Source: Ixodes scapularis (Eukaryota; Arthropoda; Arachnida; Ixodida; Ixodidae). Taken from it: DNA of 64,000 nt. Shown piece after piece: positions 36,501-41,822 of the stretch (positions are counted from its first letter, which is position 1; each line of letters begins with the position of its first letter). Location: positions 43,526,745 through 43,590,744 of the forward strand of contig NW_024609837.1 of assembly GCF_016920785.2 (NCBI RefSeq). The letters run 5' to 3'. The position numbers were made by a program, and so were the translations under genes. Below the pieces are notes generated by a model. The model did no database searches, was not told the DNA's origin, and worked only from the letters and a program-made list of their open reading frames with translations.

Positions 36501-39172
36501 CGTTTCAGTTTGTTCCGACGGTTTTTGCTTTGTCGAAGTACAGCAGATTATTAGCTTAGACATCATTTACAACCTCCACTTGCCTTTTTTGCGCGAGGCC
36601 GATCACTGTATCCGTAATTACAGTTTTTTCGGATGAAACGACCTGTGGTATATACGATTTCACGCAGTCCCGCAAAAGTCATATAATCGGGGTTCCACTG
36701 TACTAGTTGTGATGAAAAAAAAACTAACAGCGTTTAACCCCCCTTACTTGTACCAGAACAGGCAGCTACGTGGTCTGGGACCGACTGTGTGCCACCAGCA
36801 TTAATCGTAGCCACACACCGGGGTTGGCATAACATGGGAATGCGCGCCGAGTTCCGGACGTTGTTATGGTTTGGCCATTGTCATTGCAGCGATTTGACAT
36901 GAGCCACTACCCGAATGCTCGTTGAGTCGTCGATTGTCACGAGCCAAAATGGAGCACTCGTGCAATGCTGGGGTTCATTCTACGAGCCGCATTCAGATAT
37001 CATAGCTCGCGGTGGACCGTGACAACACTGCGACCTCTGAACGAAGTCATGAACTCTTATGGAGAAGAGATGGAAAGAAAACGCTCGCTTTTGTCCTCGA
37101 AATTACGCCGTGACAAAGGAATCTTTCGGCCAATGACGTTGCGTAGAAGCTTCTGAATGTGAACACCCTTGCTCCCCCAAAAAATCATTCGTAAAGCGAG
37201 TTGTCCGTAATAAACAAGGCAAAAATATGCATATTTACCAAGTTCGTCCCGGAAAATAATCTCTATAGCGCGGTGTCCACATCGACGGGACACAACTCTA
37301 ACCAGACTCACGTTGCAACTGGTTCCGAAGTATCAAGAAACGACGTTGCGGGGGGGGGGGGGGGGGGGCGTTATGCCGTCTGTTGGAGGTCGCTGTTCCG
37401 GCGGTTGAGCATGAAAGTTCCGGCAAAAAGTGTGAGCGAGTGCCGTCATCGTCGCTGCATTCCGTTTTGTTGGCAACACTGTACTAGGGCGAGGTAGAAG
37501 GGGAGGTGTGAATTCGACTTTTTTACACCAACCGTGCAGCAGTTGTCACAGTCTTGATCCGTACGTCTGGATCACGCAGCTTGGCAAGTGCGTGCGGGTG
37601 CGGCTGACCGTATGCCTAATGTGCCAGACGTTTGTGGACCCCCCCCAGCCCAACAGCGAGATTACCCGGGATAACCTCTCCTGCAAGATCACCTACTGCT
37701 CCACCAGTGAGTGTGGCCTGTTTTATACCCCGTAGCCTGCAGCAAGTTTAGAATTCGGTAGGAGTCCCGCCTCCTGCAAGTGCCCGTTGCCTTTTGCCGG
37801 GCTCTAGCTATGCTTGCGACGAAGTGTTATCAAAAGCAGTGAGCTCGCTCTGAAGGCGGAGCATCTACCGAATCCTTAACACGTTGCCGAATATTATCCG
37901 TCACTGCCCGTCTGCTTCGGTAAGCGGGTTTCTTGCATGCGGAAGAAACCCTCTGCAGTTTCGTTGTGCAAGTCGTGTTGTTCGAAAGGTGGAGGAATGG
38001 GGGGCCTAACATTCCAAACCCCCAAAATTTGCCTGGCTATTTAAAATAGTGCCATCAGAGATGCCACTCTACCAAGTATGAACATCCGAGAATGCAGCGA
38101 GCTAAATTTAATTTGTACATTCTGCAAAAAGGTTCTACTACTCTACAACAAGGTTAAAGGGGCACTGAAGTCATTTTTTAAAAAAGTCTTTATGATCTTA
38201 TATTGTTTAAAAGGTAGTTCCCGCATATACAAAGTCGTATATTACAAAACCACCTATTCGTCTCGGGGCAAGAGAAAAACGTGGACTCTTTTTCCTCGCG
38301 AACTACACTGTGTGGACCAAGGAAAGCTCTATAATACGTGCAGATTCCGAATGACTTTATCATAACTCCTTTCGAAGAGAGTGTGATAGGTACACATTCA
38401 GATACGACTCCTCTTTTTCTTTGCGGGCGAAGCCATTGCTTGCAACTCGCCGACAAGCGCCCTTCGTCGACCACTTCACTCGGAAGAAAATTCTTCCCAA
38501 AAAGGGAGTGTCGCAATCTTTGAACACACTTTTAACGAGGAAATAAGCAACGCACGATCGTGATTTCGGGTTTGGGATGCTTAGAGCAGCTAGATTAAGT
38601 TATCAACACAAAAGGACGATCTCAGAACCGACTTCAGTGCCCCTTTAAGTGTGGATGGATTCTTTTTCTCGGAATGGCTACTCGTGGGGAAACTTCCAAC
38701 TTGTCTGCAAAGCTGAAGAGATTTTTTAGCATAAAATACATTTTCGGCAAAGATAATTTGCTGGAAACGTAAGACGCTGTGGCATTACAATCGAGAAAAC
38801 ACGAGAAAACAATGGTGCAACTGCTGCAAGAGGGCTCCCTTGTGGGTGATGCCCTACTCCCATTGGCTGGTGTAAGCAATTGTGTGACCATAGCAAAAAC
38901 CAATTGCATTCTTGTCGGAAGTCGCAATACGATTGCACCAGGGTTTGCCGACCCAAAAACGTATTCTGTGACGATTTTGTTGGGCACAACCAAAGTACTG
39001 CCGCAAATACTTTTAGCGGGGGTACCCTTTTCTTTCTCTTCCAGTCAACCCAGGCGGCTGGGCGCCAGCATCGGTCTTGCGTGCTGTCTACAAGAGAGAG
39101 TACCCCAAGTTCCTCAAGCGTTTTACGCAGTACGTCAAGGACCAGACAGAGTGCAAGCCCATCCTGTTCTAG
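638..39172 (+). CDS. CERT1: Ceramide transfer protein CERT, 12 coding exons (gene-level entry)
   Basis: CERT carries ceramide from ER to trans-Golgi for sphingomyelin synthesis. Joining exons 638-865, 16651-16767, 17045-17240, 19531-19632, 22191-22333, 25405-25503, 27531-27620, 30181-30255, 34113-34338, 35143-35345, 37580-37706 and 39045-39172 gives an open frame of 1734 nt (577 residues; human short form 598). The PH domain is about residues 26-115 (KWTNYIHGWQDR at 31-42). The serine motif LRRHGS puts S131 at the human PKD site S132. The FFAT-like motif EFYDAID is at 306-312 (VAP binding at the ER). START is about 365-577. R421, E425, Q446, N484 and Y532 match human ceramide contacts R442, E446, Q467, N504 and Y553; W452 and W541 match membrane-inserting W473 and W562. 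All junctions are GT-AG and phases agree. The ATG at 638 is the first in-frame Met, but the frame stays open back to the acceptor at 482, so a longer N terminus is possible. Confidence 0.95.
866..2367. other. Start of CERT intron 1, no gene seen
   Basis: AT-rich non-coding DNA with short open frames only. A T-rich tract lies near 1450. Nothing else recognised. Confidence 0.5.
2368..2553. repeat. Foldback element with about 60 bp arms
   Basis: The outer ends TGTATACAAATCTGCAAG and CTTGCAAATGTGTATAC are complementary, as are GCCGCCATCTTGCTTAG and TGAGCAAGATGGCAGC inside. It can fold into an imperfect hairpin; MITE-like. Confidence 0.75.
2880..4283. mobile_element. 1.4 kb AT-rich TIR element
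   Basis: The left end TATACGGGTCATTCTCC and the right end GGGAGAATGACCCATAC are inverted copies, extending into AAAATTAAACAT. The interior is very AT-rich with no coding potential. A non-autonomous DNA transposon of unassigned superfamily. Confidence 0.75.
6235..6290 (-). pseudogene. C-terminal end of the interrupted THAP domain (AVPxLF box)
   Basis: On the minus strand, directly after the TTAA, the frame gives KKDAAPSLFAHR, the AVPxLF-type box that closes a THAP domain, and then a possible donor AAG|GTAAAC. It continues the frame of 9101-9335 if the 2.8 kb element and one TTAA copy are left out. Confidence 0.75.
6287..9100. mobile_element. 2.8 kb TTAA-flanked element (middle level of nest)
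   Basis: TTAA at 6287-6290 and 9097-9100. The TIRs are AGGGGCCCTCCAACAG at the left and the complement of AGGGGCCCACCAACAG at the right (one mismatch in 16). It lies inside the THAP coding frame of the outer element and carries the 1.7 kb element inside it. No transposase recognised. Confidence 0.88.
6473..8187. mobile_element. 1.7 kb TIR element, copy 1 (inner level of nest)
   Basis: The ends TATCGCGACTCCAGC and GCTGGAGTCGCGAATA form inverted repeats. Nearly the whole length is repeated in direct orientation at 46258-47945. Flanking target duplication is unclear (possibly TA). There is no long coding frame, so it is non-autonomous. Confidence 0.85.
9101..9335 (-). pseudogene. THAP zinc-finger coding segment, cut by the 2.8 kb element
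   Basis: The minus strand encodes GCSNKSLRNPEVLFHKFP, then WVNAVRRVDFGKPW and KLCSDHFSPESYERN, and ends at SRL. This is a C2CH THAP DNA-binding domain with the expected spacing of Cys, the Trp pair and CSDHF. The first zinc Cys is absent in this frame. A possible AG acceptor just upstream would let an earlier exon supply it. The sequence is broken at TTAA 9097-9100. Confidence 0.8.
9807..11640. other. CERT intron 1, no gene recognised
   Basis: Non-coding AT-rich DNA with no clear element ends. Degenerate repeats of the type TTTTCCGAAAATTCAGAG occur near 10940. Confidence 0.4.
11651..11674 (+). repeat. Poly(G) tract, 24 nt
   Basis: Pure G run after ten T, followed by a GGGGAGC repeat to about 11704. 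Confidence 0.95.
11958..12025 (+). repeat. G run and (GGGA)n microsatellite
   Basis: About 12 G followed by GGGA repeated about 13 times. This is a strong G-quadruplex candidate on the sense strand of CERT intron 1. Confidence 0.95.
12228..12297. repeat. Short hairpin
   Basis: ATAAAACATTGAGGAC and GTCCTCAATGTTTTAT are exact inverted copies around an inner AAAGAAAGAAGTCCTG stem, giving an imperfect 70 bp hairpin. Confidence 0.8.
13349..14077. mobile_element. hAT-like MITE, 713 bp, perfect 8 bp target duplication
   Basis: CCGTGGAG occurs at 13349-13356 and 14070-14077. Between them the ends are CAGACTTGTA and its complement TACAAGTCTG. An 8 bp duplication and CAGA-type TIRs fit the hAT superfamily. 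The interior is full of TAATTGATTAC-type motifs and has no coding frame. Confidence 0.88.
14078..16650. other. End of CERT intron 1, no gene recognised
   Basis: Mostly unique-looking non-coding DNA. A hairpin at 16142-16230 has exact stems CCGAGCACCGGTGCAC and GTGCACCGGTGCTCGG. Confidence 0.45.
16651..16767 (+). CDS. CERT1: CERT coding exon 2 (C-terminal half of PH domain)
   Basis: 39 codons, residues 77-115: PHEFDECRFDVSVND then WYLRAD and WVEAL, matching the last strands and C-terminal helix of the CERT PH domain. The acceptor TTGCTTGCAG ends at 16650; the donor GTGTGT starts at 16768. Phase 0 on both sides. Confidence 0.95.
17045..17240 (+). CDS. CERT1: CERT coding exon 3 (serine motif and coiled region)
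   Basis: Residues 116-180 plus one base of codon 181. It carries YGSENSLRRHGS, the conserved serine-repeat motif whose phosphorylation (PKD, then CK1 in vertebrates) lowers PI4P binding and transfer. It is followed by LREKLSEMETFRDIL and CRQVDTLQ, a well-conserved helical stretch. Acceptor CACCAACAG at 17044; donor GTGAGT at 17241; exits in phase 1. Confidence 0.95.
17325..17530 (+). repeat. 19 bp minisatellite in CERT intron 3
   Basis: About ten degenerate units close to AACTGTCACCCTAGGGACA run head to tail, each with a short inverted CCCTAGGG core. Confidence 0.75.
17647..17745. mobile_element. Small foldback MITE, copy 1
   Basis: GGAAGCTCCTCCCACCAC, ACTTTAGCAGAG and GCTGGAGAGGAGG are followed by the near-inverse CTCTCCAGCGTTCGCTCT. 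It is related to 62608-62710. Confidence 0.6.
17833..18005 (+). promoter_or_regulatory. Left inverted-repeat arm, possible promoter of the nested gene
   Basis: About 85 percent identical by eye to the reverse complement of 19193-19371. The outer end has two TGACGTCA cAMP-response-element motifs, and the same pair occurs at the outer end of the other arm. The arm ends right at the nested gene's start codon, so it may hold its promoter and 5' UTR. Confidence 0.45.
18008..18254 (+). CDS. Nested gene, exon 1
   Basis: 82 codons plus one base. The Met lies in GGTGGCCATGGC at the inner end of the left inverted-repeat arm. It ends at donor GTAAAG (18255). Confidence 0.6.
18008..18677 (+). CDS. Unrecognised small two-exon gene nested in CERT intron 3
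   Basis: Exons 18008-18254 and 18496-18677 join in phase (G|AC) to a 142-residue protein. The start has an ideal Kozak context (GCCATGG). Donor AGAG|GTAAAG and acceptor TTTTGCTCACAG are good. A poly(A) signal follows at 18940. The first exon reads as real coding DNA: TAAERDRELRVFCGKRG, then LSEEDTLALLFCEMVRELKR and VESLVERCSE look like amphipathic helices. The second exon starts with a hydrophobic helix (FLGKLECFLACILNLIY) and ends Ser/Thr-rich. No family recognised. The frame is open upstream to another ATG at 17906 within the left inverted-repeat arm. It could also be a retained gene fragment, or an alternative first exon feeding CERT exon 4, since its phase also fits there. Confidence 0.6.
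18496..18677 (+). CDS. Nested gene, exon 2
   Basis: Completes the split codon and adds 59 residues before TAA at 18675. The acceptor CACAG ends at 18495. The frame continues from exon 1 without a stop. Confidence 0.55.
18940..18945 (+). terminator. Poly(A) signal of the nested gene
   Basis: AATAAA in an AT-rich 3' region, 263 nt after the stop codon. Confidence 0.6.
19104..19123 (+). repeat. Poly(G) tract, 20 nt
   Basis: Pure run of G just outside the right inverted-repeat arm. Confidence 0.95.
19193..19371 (-). repeat. Right inverted-repeat arm (partner of 17833-18005)
   Basis: The reverse complement matches the left arm over about 175 bp, including CACCCCCTCCGGCAACTA and the paired TGACGTC motifs, with a 9 nt internal duplication. 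Together the arms bracket the whole nested gene. Confidence 0.75.
19531..19632 (+). CDS. CERT1: CERT coding exon 4 (linker)
   Basis: Completes codon 181 (G|CT) and encodes 33 residues of low-complexity acidic linker (EESAIEDATTASKEARGDEA), the least conserved CERT region. It is assigned from its acceptor after TTTTGTTTAG, a donor GTGGGT at 19633, matching phases on both sides, and its place between two certain exons. Confidence 0.85.
19735..19882 (-). mobile_element. tRNA-Ser-like SINE (Ruka-type) or tRNA pseudogene
   Basis: The minus strand reads GGTGGCCGAACGTCTTAGCG (box A-like), a long variable-arm-like insert, then GGATCCTGGGTTCAAGCCC (box B-like). This resembles tRNA-Ser-derived SINEs described in ticks (Ruka family). 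No intact tRNA cloverleaf is assured. Confidence 0.65.
20685..21365. mobile_element. 677 bp TIR element with TA flanks
   Basis: CCCTTGTTACATTAGCGCTC at the left end and GAGCGCTAGTGTAACTAGGG at the right end are inverted copies, flanked by TA on both sides (Tc1/mariner-style target). No coding frame, so a MITE. Confidence 0.78.
22191..22333 (+). CDS. CERT1: CERT coding exon 5 (conserved middle region)
   Basis: Completes codon 215 and encodes residues 216-262, including FRGEAITFKATTAGILATL and SHCIDLMAQREDAW. These closely match human FKGEAITFKATTAGILATL and the helix that follows. Acceptor AACTTGCAG at 22190; donor GTGAGA at 22334; phase 0 out. Confidence 0.95.
22334..25404. other. CERT intron 5
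   Basis: The first half is unique-looking. 23050-23640 is GC-richer and holds a possible short first exon (see findings). The second half is AT-rich, with a 30 bp hairpin at 24282-24312 (CTGGGTACT/AGTACCCAG). No certain gene. Confidence 0.45.
25405..25503 (+). CDS. CERT1: CERT coding exon 6 (coiled coil)
   Basis: 33 codons, residues 263-295: EVDKRKKLEEGYKQAVSEA then LGGPDYE, the charged helix ahead of the FFAT motif (human EKKRRTEEAYKNAM...GGPDYE). Acceptor TCTTGCCTCAG at 25404; donor GTGGGT at 25504; phase 0. Confidence 0.95.
26690..27326. mobile_element. pogo/Tigger-like MITE, 633 bp
   Basis: TA-flanked ends CAGTAAAACCCATTTACAAC and TTATAAATGGGTTTGACTG are inverted copies of the CAGT...AACC...TATAACGAA type seen in Tigger elements. 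The interior is A-rich. No transposase seen. Confidence 0.82.
27531..27620 (+). CDS. CERT1: CERT coding exon 7 (FFAT motif)
   Basis: 30 codons, residues 296-325. EEEFYDAIDAALDR matches human EEEFFDAVEAALDR. The core EFYDAID is FFAT-like with Asp instead of Glu in the last position; FFAT motifs bind the MSP domain of VAP proteins on the ER. Acceptor ACTTTTGCAG at 27530; donor GTGGGG at 27621. Confidence 0.95.
27712..28659. mobile_element. Tigger-like element, 944 bp, with DNA-binding fragment
   Basis: TA-flanked ends AAGTAGAATCTCAATGATAC (left) and the complement of CAGTAGAATCTCGATGATAT (right). It contains the start of a CENP-B-type transposase on the minus strand and lies within CERT intron 7. 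Confidence 0.85.
27926..28033 (-). pseudogene. Tigger/CENP-B-type transposase, N-terminal fragment
   Basis: Starts MSRKRKSLSFTEKPEVLKK and continues KRKRKDLAKAF. This is the first helix-turn-helix of the CENPB-N domain (usual form SRKRKSLSFTEKLEVL). After about 36 residues the similarity stops, so only a remnant of the DNA-binding half is left. Confidence 0.75.
28845..29481. mobile_element. Palindromic MITE family P, copy 1
   Basis: GCGGAGCGCAAGTTTGTCTG at the left and the complement GCAGACAGTGTTGCGCTCCG at the right. The inner parts AGGATAGTGGGTAGACCTC and GGTCTACCCCCTATCCTTC also pair. Related copies lie at 43213-43435 and 49416-49700. Confidence 0.8.
30181..30255 (+). CDS. CERT1: CERT coding exon 8 (linker before START)
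   Basis: 25 codons, residues 326-350 (RQIKNRVRELLRPSS...HPLWSE). It is poorly conserved, but phases fit exons 7 and 9. It leads into VEAVTMEQL, where the human protein has KVEEMVQNHM. It holds the place of the human alternatively spliced serine-rich exon region but contains no such serine block. Acceptor TTTCATGCAG at 30180; donor GTAGGC at 30256. Confidence 0.85.
30558..30591 (+). repeat. Poly(C) 23 nt followed by poly(A) 11 nt
   Basis: Direct C run joined to an A run, in CERT intron 8. Confidence 0.95.
30887..30998 (+). pseudogene. Possible THAP-domain exon (C-terminal half)
   Basis: The plus strand reads IEWVSKLRSAKE, then VCSKHFTEEDFKP, the Trp helix and CSxHF...DF part of a THAP zinc finger, and ends at a perfect donor GTAAGT (30999). 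The upstream AG acceptor is weak. The first half of the domain was not found in the intron, so this is probably a transposon or gene remnant. Confidence 0.5.
32175..32567. mobile_element. 393 bp MITE with long perfect TIRs
   Basis: AAGGCCCGTTCACACTCTTG and its exact complement CAAGAGTGTGAACGGGCCTT bound the element, with TIRs of at least 23 bp including the GCGAC that follows. Superfamily not assigned. Confidence 0.82.
32768..32985. mobile_element. 218 bp MITE related to 32175-32567
   Basis: GGCTGGTTCACACATCTACG at the left and AATGTGTGAACCGACC at the right pair imperfectly. The GGTTCACAC core resembles its neighbour. A similar element lies at 40565-40820. Confidence 0.65.
33345..33600. repeat. 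Dispersed repeat, copy 2
   Basis: Matches 1-410 (see there), mostly in inverted orientation, for example CCCCTAGCGGTGGTAGCG. Confidence 0.75.
33855..34017 (+). repeat. Dispersed repeat, copy 3 (diverged)
   Basis: GGCTTCTGGTTGGTCA and GGCCAAACTCTCTACACATA match 93-210 in direct orientation. It ends about 95 bp before CERT exon 9. Confidence 0.6.
34113..34338 (+). CDS. CERT1: CERT coding exon 9 (start of START domain)
   Basis: Residues 351-425 plus one base. GWQLFAEDGEMKMYRREVEE, then GREVCHYFFSPEV and FDWE, match the first strands and helix of the CERT START domain. R421 and E425 are ceramide contacts. The coding strand holds a G-rich run at 34154-34169. Acceptor CTGTTGCAG at 34112; donor GTGAGT at 34339; exits in phase 1. 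Confidence 0.95.
34330..34465 (+). repeat. Tandem duplication of the CERT exon 9 donor region
   Basis: GACTGGGAGAGTGAGTG at 34330, GACTGGGAGAGCGAGTG at about 34399 and GGCTGGGAGAGTGTCTTG at about 34460 lie 60-70 bp apart, with similar sequence between (TTGGATTGG...GGGTTTG). The first is the real 5' splice site. Confidence 0.7.
35143..35345 (+). CDS. CERT1: CERT coding exon 10 (START domain)
   Basis: Completes codon 426 (A|CG, Thr) and encodes residues 427-493. TLENMEVLEVVEPL, then HQIHKRVWPATQRDALF and WIVCNHS keep ceramide contacts Q446 and N484 and the membrane-inserting W452. The acceptor GTGACGAGCAG at 35142 has a weak pyrimidine tract. Donor GTGAGT at 35346. Confidence 0.94.
35771..36702. 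mobile_element. pogo/Tigger-like element, 928 bp
   Basis: TA-flanked ends CAGTGGAACCTCGATTATGC and ATAATCGGGGTTCCACTG are inverted copies. In CERT intron 10. No transposase recognised. Confidence 0.83.
37350..37368 (+). repeat. Poly(G) tract, 19 nt
   Basis: Pure G run in CERT intron 10. Confidence 0.95.
37580..37706 (+). CDS. CERT1: CERT coding exon 11 (START domain)
   Basis: Residues 494-535 plus one base: LGKCVRVRLTVCLMCQTFV, DPPQ and EITRDNLSCKITY, matching human VRAKINVAMICQTLV and ISRDNILCKITY. Y532 is a ceramide contact. Acceptor ATCACGCAG at 37579; donor GTGAGT at 37707; exits in phase 1. Confidence 0.95.
38154..38648. mobile_element. TTAA-flanked MITE, 487 bp
   Basis: TTAA at both ends with perfect 15 bp TIRs AGGGGCACTGAAGTC. 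In CERT intron 11. The layout is the same as the TTAA elements of the intron 1 nest but the TIR sequence differs. Confidence 0.9.
39045..39172 (+). CDS. CERT1: CERT coding exon 12 and stop codon
   Basis: Completes codon 536 (A|TC, Ile) and encodes NPGGWAPASVLRAV, then YKREYPKFLKRFTQYV and KPILF, then TAG at 39170. The C-terminal helix that closes the START cavity and W541 are kept, and the final KPILF is identical to human. Acceptor TCTCTTCCAG at 39044. Confidence 0.96.
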
Positions 39173-39374
39173 CTGAGAGCAGAAACCAATGCCCCCCAAC
39201 CCGAACCTTCAAGAACATGAATGGGAGTAGCCAGATGGGCTACTACCTTCAAGCGGAGAAGAAAGGCCAGCGGCAACAACATCGGGTCCAAAAGAATGCG
39301 GTCGTCTTGGTCTTTCGGGCAGTCACGCACGAGTGGTGTAGTCCAATGCTTTTCCTACGACCATGCACAATTGC

Positions 39375-40070
39375 CCACTGGGTAAGGCTACCCCCTTTGT
39401 TTCTAAATCGAGGGGAGTAGCCTTAGTTAGGGAACATCCGAGTAATCACACTTGGAGCTGTTGTGCATAAGCAGTTGCTGGATGAGCTTCAACTAGGGAA
39501 CGTGGAGCTACTCTCGGGTTAAAGGGAAAGGCCACCCTCTTTGTCCTCAGATCAGGGGGAGTAGTCTTGGGGAACATCTGAGAGGTGTTGTGCACGTGCA
39601 ATTACTTGCTGGATGAGCTTAAACTGGGGGACTAGAGGCTACTCTCATATTAAAGGGAAAGGCTACCCTTTAACCCCAGATCGAAGGAACACCTAAGTTG
39701 TGTTGTGCAAGTGTGGTTACTTGCTGAATGACCCTGAACTGGATAAGAGGCAAGCTTATTCTCAGGTCAAAAGGAAAGGCTACACCCCTTTACTCTCCTT
39801 GTCCTTAAATCAAGGAGTAGCCTTAGTTGGAGAACATCTGAGAGGGCTGTCGTGAATGTGCAGTTGATTGCTGGATGAGCCTAAAGTGGGGCACAAGGTT
39901 ATTCTCGGGTCAAAGGGAAAGGCTACCCCCCTTTTGTCCCTAAATCAAGAAGAGTAGCCTTATTTGGGAAACATCCGAAAGGTGGATGTAGTGTACACGT
40001 GATTACTTGCTGGATGAGCTGGAACTGGAGGACAAGAGGCTACTCTCAGATCAAAGGGGGTTGCCTTGGA
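39375..40070 (+). repeat. Minisatellite of about 135 bp units, 5 copies
   Basis: The phrase AAAGGGAAAGGCTACCC recurs near 39383, 39527, 39658, 39775, 39918 and 40056 (spacing 117-144). Each is followed by AGTAGCCTTAGTTGGGGAAC-like and TTACTTGCTGGATGAGC-like segments. It lies just past the CERT stop and may be part of the 3' UTR. Confidence 0.85.
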
Positions 40071-40300
40071 TCGGGCACATTTGTTGTTCAGATTGTCGTC
40101 GTTGTTGTCGTTCTTGTTGTTGAGGCTGTTGCTGCTCTTGTTGCTTGAAAGCGATCTAGCAAATGTCGAGGGCAAGCTTTCGAGAACGCCGGTGCCTGAC
40201 GTGGTGTTTCTACTTTGCTCGTTTGCAGCGCATAAAAAAAAAAGCGAAGGGGGAAAAAAAAAAACTAAGGTTGCAATTTTTCCACTGCCGTTCTAATGGG

Positions 40301-40301
<1 letters not shown>

Positions 40302-40331
<30 letters not shown>
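40302..40331 (+). repeat. Poly(G) tract, 30 nt
   Basis: Longest pure G run in the window, between the CERT and PRCC stop codons. Confidence 0.95.
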
Positions 40332-40332
<1 letters not shown>

Positions 40333-41593
40333 GCCGAACGGGGGCTGCGAGGACGGCCTCCCACTTGCAGACGGGAGAGACTAACTGAAAAAGAAAAACG
40401 GTGCCAATGTTTTTTGCCGGCACATAGCCTAGGTCGCACCGTCGAAGCGGAGGTTTACGTTCGGCCGCGCACAGGTTTAGCTTGTGGAACCTGCAACAAA
40501 CCCGAAGCTTCCACCGCCTTTCATCGACCACGACGCCGCAGGAAATGCGAATAGTTTGGTGCTGGTATAAAGGCTCGTCCATGCACCTGCGACTGCTCAC
40601 GACAGAGTGCAACCCCTTGTAGCGAGAGAACACTGGCGATATCCGTATATTTCCTATTTACTTCTGCGCTTCATCTTTCCACTATTGGCGTGGAAAGACT
40701 TTCGACAACGTTGCTACGGTGAAGTGCGTTTCCCGTGCCGCCTCAGAGATGTGCCAGCATGTCTTCGCCTAAGACGTAGTAGGAAATTGGTCGTAAGCAG
40801 TCGCAAATGTGTAAACCAGAGGAATGGAACGAGCAAGTTGAAAGCGTGAAAGTTGCCTTTTTCTTTTTTCTCCCGTTACTTTTAGACAAATACTCCTAAA
40901 TGTCTCCCGTTTTCTTTACGAAACACTCAAGGTCTGTTTTGTATATAGGCTGTTCTTCTCGTGCTCTCTCGTTTTTAAATCGCCGCGTCTAGTCAGTGTT
41001 CAGTTCTTTTTTATTTTTTTTTCTGGTTATTTTTACGTTTTGACAGGAATAGTTTCACATTGTACATATGGAGATGCGTTTGCTCGCCGACCGTTCCATT
41101 AATCGTCTTTGTGATGGATTTACACAAACCCTACGAGAGAAAGTACAATGGAATGTGGTGCGCATGGACGGATCGCGTCGTCGTCTTTTAAATGACGGCA
41201 ACAGGAGGTTCGTTCATATCCTTCGGTATTGGATGACGAGGCGCTTTCTATGTATTATATATAATATTGTATATCTATACGCGCGTGTATACTAGAACGT
41301 TCTTTCAGTTTACATAGGTAGCCAACCCAGCTTGTTTTTCCAGGGTATGAAATTTGTTGCTCAACCAATGAGATGCTTGTTTCGCTCTTCGTTGCAGCAT
41401 TTCGTCTGGGAAATTTTAACGCAAAATACGTCGGCATGTTCACTTTACGTCGCTGAAGCAAACTGCCGTGGGTCTCCAAACTTTGCGTATTGCTGAAAAA
41501 AAAAAAAAAAGGACCGTGCTAATGTTGCGGCAGGTTCTTCCCATCTACGCATGCTGGTACTATTATTGTGCTTGCTGTGTGACAGGCAAATGC

Positions 41594-41599
41594 TTTAAT
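41594..41599 (-). terminator. Candidate PRCC poly(A) signal (ATTAAA)
   Basis: ATTAAA on the minus strand, 137 nt past the PRCC stop codon. It is the most common variant of the poly(A) hexamer and the first one downstream of the stop. Confidence 0.5.
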
Positions 41600-41735
41600 T
41601 GTTTGAAGCAAAGAAATAGAAAAAAAAAAGCCGACATTTTTGTACATACATGAGGGTTTGTATTTCCGAGCATGGCTACCATATAAACGAGTTCCAAAGT
41701 CTCGCTCGTTCTGACTCGTTGACTCGAAGGCAGGC

Positions 41736-41822
41736 TTAGAAGCCGTACTTGGCTTGGGTCTGCCGCTTGGTCATGCGGTTCTGGGCCCACATGTTCTTCA
41801 GCTCTTGCTCGCGTGCCTTGGC
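41736..41822 (-). CDS. PRCC: PRCC coding exon 6 and stop codon
   Basis: 28 codons and TAA: AKAREQELKNMWAQ then TKRQTQAKYGF, the most conserved PRCC tail. Acceptor CGACTTTTACAG lies at complement 41834-41823. Confidence 0.95.
   Translation of the reverse strand, partial: AKAREQELKNMWAQNRMTKRQTQAKYGF

Larger units (their letters stand above)
39173..41593. other. Region between the CERT and PRCC stops (3' UTRs and tandem repeats)
   Basis: The two genes converge here. After the CERT stop there is a tandem minisatellite (39375-40070), a 30 nt G tract and AT-rich DNA. For CERT I see only one common hexamer, ATTAAA near 39650 inside the repeat, so the true 3' end is unresolved. No further conserved coding sequence was recognised. 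Confidence 0.5.

Noticed and set aside
38779..39420. 213-codon open frame on the plus strand over CERT exon 12
   Set aside because: It is a shifted frame of the real exon, which encodes the conserved NPGGWAPAS...KPILF end in another frame.
39375..40070. CRISPR-like repeat array
   Set aside because: Units of about 135 bp are similar along their whole length, with no constant short repeat and unique spacers; it is a minisatellite in a eukaryotic gene.
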